Of a DNA stretch of 20,059 nucleotides, positions 18,008 to 20,059 are shown piece by piece. Each line of letters opens with the position of its first letter. Position 1 is the first letter of the stretch. Source of the DNA: Chara braunii (taxonomy: Eukaryota > Streptophyta > Charophyceae > Charales > Characeae); NCBI GenBank assembly GCA_003427395.1, contig BFEA01000044.1:1961624-1981682 (forward strand), given 5' to 3'. The translations under genes were made by a program, and so were the position numbers. Under the pieces are notes generated by a model. The model ran no database searches and was not told the DNA's origin. It saw only the letters and a program-made list of their open reading frames with translations.

Positions 18008-18717
18008 CCCGATCAAGTCAGCTGGGAGGAGATGCTCCCAAAGGTAGCCAGTGCTTACAACAATAGCGTTCATCTAGCCATCTGTCGTACTCCCAACGAA
18101 TTACACAAGTCCTTTAGACCCCGCAGGCCGTTTGAGGGAGTGAACCGGGACCAGATACAGAGGCTACCGCCCAGTACTAGGGAGTTCGCGTTACAGCACG
18201 AGAAAGAGATTGGTGAGGTGGTAGAGAACCCTAGGAAAGCCCAGCACAGGATGATAGAACAAGCCAATTAGCAACGTCACCCGTCGCAGTTCCAGGTAGG
18301 CGATTAGTGTGGGTCAAGTCTAGAGAGTTTGCTCCCGAGGAGAATCTCGCCGAATTGGCCAGTCCTAGGAGATGATGGACCGTCCTACACCATAGAGATG
18401 CAGCACACCTCCACACCTACCCAGATTTCCATTCGTCAAAGTTGTTGCCTTACACTACGAGTCAGCAGTTCCCATTGAGAAGGTCCATGATACCTCCAGA
18501 TATGGACGGAAGGCTCAACATTGAACGCATAGTACGTGAGGATGTATTCAGAGCAGGAGGTAGACGTCGTCCGCAGAAACAGTACAAAATCAGGTTTTCT
18601 TACCAAGAACTGGAAGACGACCGCTGGTTTACACGAACAGAGCTTCTAGAGACCACTCTCGACGCAGTCCGTGCCTATGAAAGAGCTAAGAAAGGTAAAG
18701 ATCCTGCTGTACAGTAA
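18008..18717 (+). pseudogene. Integrase C-terminal domain and chromodomain-like tail, family A
   Basis: The segment reads VSWEEMLPKVASAYNNSVH, RTPNELHKSFRPRRPFEG and RKAQHRMIEQAN, then a TAG at 18269-18271, SQFQVGD, a one-base loss, and LVWVKSREFAPEENL in the next frame. The GPY/F-like part is largely eroded. The last open frame (18442-18717) holds RRSMIPPDMDG, NIERIVREDVFRAGGRR, QKQYKIRFSYQELEDDRWF and TRTELLETTLDAVRAYERAK, a divergent chromodomain that lacks the usual W-x-P block. Its stop lies nine bases inside the 3' LTR. Confidence 0.85.
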
Positions 18718-19401
18718 CACTCAATCCGTGTGTGCTTGAACCCGTGACCTGTGTCTTGAAAGTCGCTGTTTGTTGCTGTAGGTAGGATGGTCGTCGGGTC
18801 TTGAACCGTAGGTCTGTAGGATATAGCTCTTAGCAAGGGTAGGAGTTGTAGCTGCTACAGTATTGAAAGGTCAAGTCGTAGCTGCTAAAGTACTGAAGGG
18901 TCCAGTCTACAGTCTTCCGGAAGGCCTGGAACTGACCTTTTGGAAGTCCTAGTAGGTAGTCCGTAGGCCAGTGGGCAAGTGGCGCAGACTAACTCCACCC
19001 AGGGAGCAGTACCCTGTCCCAGTCGCACTTTGTCAAGTCAGCAAGTACCATGTGGGACTGTGTGCACCCTGGGCCCAGGGTCCCATGAGGGAGCGTCATG
19101 CCATTCATTCATCCTGCCTGTGAGCCATGCGGAAACGCTGCCTGAGCGTCTTATGCAAGGAGGTCTGCTGGTGCCCATGGAGTAGCGGGCTAAGAGGGAG
19201 AAAGATCGGCCATAGCCGAAGTTGTTACTAGTAGGAGATAAACGGTGGCCATAGCCGCCACGTTAGCATGTCAGTAGGGTGTTAGTGTGAGAGAGAGTTG
19301 AGTGTGTATGTGTCTGTTGGGACATCCGGGGAGATCCAGTGTGTGTGTAAGAACAAGTGGTTGAGAGTGCACGGGTTGGCCATAGCCGGCCAAGACAAGT
19401 T
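18708..19401 (+). repeat. 3' LTR of the main element
   Basis: It matches the 5' LTR from TGTACAGTAACA to GGCCAAGACAAGTT. Differences include a gain of about 24 bases near 18938-18962 and a loss of about 35-39 bases near 19086, which removes the TATA block. The two LTRs differ at many sites, so the insertion is old, or the element is a recombinant of two related copies. Confidence 0.82.
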
Positions 19402-19522
19402 TGAATCTGAGTTGTGTTCTTGACTTCATTATCTCTGAGCTTTGTTTGGGCGCAAGGCGCCAGGTTGATCGTCATCTGTTCGTATGCATGCTGAAGGTCG
19501 AAGTCGATGAGTCTGATTGACT
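19402..19522. other. Unassigned spacer between 3' LTR and repeat B
   Basis: No match elsewhere in the window and no coding signal. It contains a short palindrome-like GGGCGCAAGGCGCC. It might be an LTR extension specific to this copy. Confidence 0.4.
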
Positions 19523-19788
19523 CAGGCAGGGGATTCATTCTGGCCTGAGCAGGAAAGGCGGCCATACTGCTGCTTGGTCTTGCGAAGCATGCTGCGCATG
19601 CACTGGCCAGCTGGCGCACAAGGTGAGAAGGGCGCTGCAGTGGCAGCGGGCGCACGGCGGCCATAGCCGGGCTGTGCGTGCAGAGGCGGTGTGTTTGATG
19701 GTTGTCTTTGGATGTGGGGGATGCACGCTATGGGGAGGCGAGGGGTGATTTGAGAGGAGGGGATGCACCTAACTGGCCTATGCTGGCA
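19523..19788. repeat. Repeat B, third copy
   Basis: It starts CAGGCAGGGGATTCATT and runs to CACCTAACTGG, matching 10349-10602 over its length with scattered changes; it keeps the CATGCACTGGCCAGC segment present in the partial copy at 10224-10316. It includes one GCCATAGC motif. Confidence 0.87.
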
Positions 19789-19916
19789 GTCTGCGTGGTT
19801 GTCACGTACATTGGTCTTCGGACCGAAGTTACTCCTGTTGCATATACGTAGAGTAGGCTAGCGTAGGCTGAGTAGACTGGGCTGGGCACTGGATGCCAAT
19901 CAAGGAAGAGCAACAT

Positions 19917-20059
19917 TAGGTAGAGAATACCTAGGGGCGCGAGACAACTCTCTCTAAGGAACTCGGCAAAATAGCCCCGTAACTTCGGGAGAAGGGGTAC
20001 CTCCTTATACAGGAGGTCGCAGTGACCAGGCCCAGGCGACTGTTTACCAAAAACACAGG
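19917..20059 (+). rRNA. Plastid-type 23S rRNA fragment (domain IV region)
   Basis: From AGGTAGAGAATACC onward the sequence is highly conserved 23S rRNA: AACTCTCTCTAAGGAACTCG, GCAAAATAGCCCCGTAACTT, CGGGAGAAGGGG and CGACTGTTTACCAAAAACAC. The version with ATAGCCCCGTAACTTCGGGAGAAGGGG and GGTCGCAGTGACCAGGCCC is the chloroplast form as I know it from land plants, not the bacterial or nuclear one. It corresponds roughly to positions 1650-1780 of the E. coli molecule. The match begins abruptly, with no 23S-like sequence to its left, and continues past the window end. It is most likely plastid DNA inserted in the nucleus. Confidence 0.9.

Larger units (their letters stand above)
10673..19401 (+). mobile_element. 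Full-length degenerate Ty3/gypsy chromovirus (family A)
   Basis: Two long direct repeats (10673-11377 and 18708-19401) flank, in order, a leader, gag, protease, reverse transcriptase, RNase H, integrase and a chromodomain-like tail. That order (RT before integrase) defines Ty3/gypsy, and the tail places it with the chromoviruses. The left LTR end is set by TGTCCAGTAACA and the right LTR start by TGTACAGTAACA. The last pol codons and stop (18717) fall inside the 3' LTR. Target-site duplications and a tRNA primer-binding site were not recognised. Every coding domain carries a stop, frameshift or damaged key residue, so the element is inactive. Confidence 0.88.

Noticed and set aside
16906-18271. 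Possible reassignment of TAG to glutamine
   Set aside because: Several TAG codons sit at plausible Gln positions, but the same element has TAA and TGA stops, frameshifts and lost catalytic residues, so decay explains them better.
1-20059. CRISPR array or prokaryotic defence system
   Set aside because: No regularly spaced short repeats with unique spacers and no prokaryotic gene organisation were seen.

Overview
The window looks like repeat-rich nuclear DNA from the green lineage (streptophyte alga or land plant; a Chara-like charophyte would fit, but the species cannot be read from the sequence). Three things point there: chromodomain-bearing Ty3/gypsy retrotransposon remains (chromoviruses) over most of the window, a fragment of plastid-type 23S rRNA at the right edge, and one plant-style leucine-rich-repeat exon with canonical splice borders. 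No intact protein-coding gene, CRISPR array, phage or bacterial operon is present.

Layout. 1-730: inverted, truncated LTR of 'family A' with a small integrase relic beside it. 1157-1850: plus-strand integrase fragment. 2038-5198: minus-strand relic of a second chromovirus lineage ('family C'): LTR-like end, chromodomain, integrase, RNase H and the tail of reverse transcriptase. At about 5195 the orientation flips, and a plus-strand 3' end of the same lineage (integrase C-terminus, chromodomain, LTR-like tail) runs to about 5860 or beyond, giving a fold-back arrangement. 6913-7392: a 240-bp tandem duplication rich in hairpins. 7393-9298: AT-richer DNA without a recognised gene, probably host intron or intergenic sequence. 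9299-9519: LRR exon.

10224-10602: repeat 'B' (two copies). 10673-19401: the main element, a full-length but dead family-A chromovirus, in the order LTR, leader with a (GA)n tract, gag (coiled-coil-like acidic region, capsid, CCHC knuckle), protease, reverse transcriptase, RNase H, integrase, chromodomain, LTR. It carries in-frame stops, several frameshifts, an Asp-to-Asn change at the protease active site, a Tyr-to-Asn change in the RT YxDD box and an internal gag duplication. 19523-19788: a third copy of repeat B. 19917-20059: plastid 23S fragment.

Nothing here works as a pathway. The biological interest lies in the genome-decay record (fold-back, duplications, promoter-less LTR, C-to-T-compatible stops), in a short palindromic motif (GCCATAGC) shared by several repeat families, and in the organelle-derived fragment.
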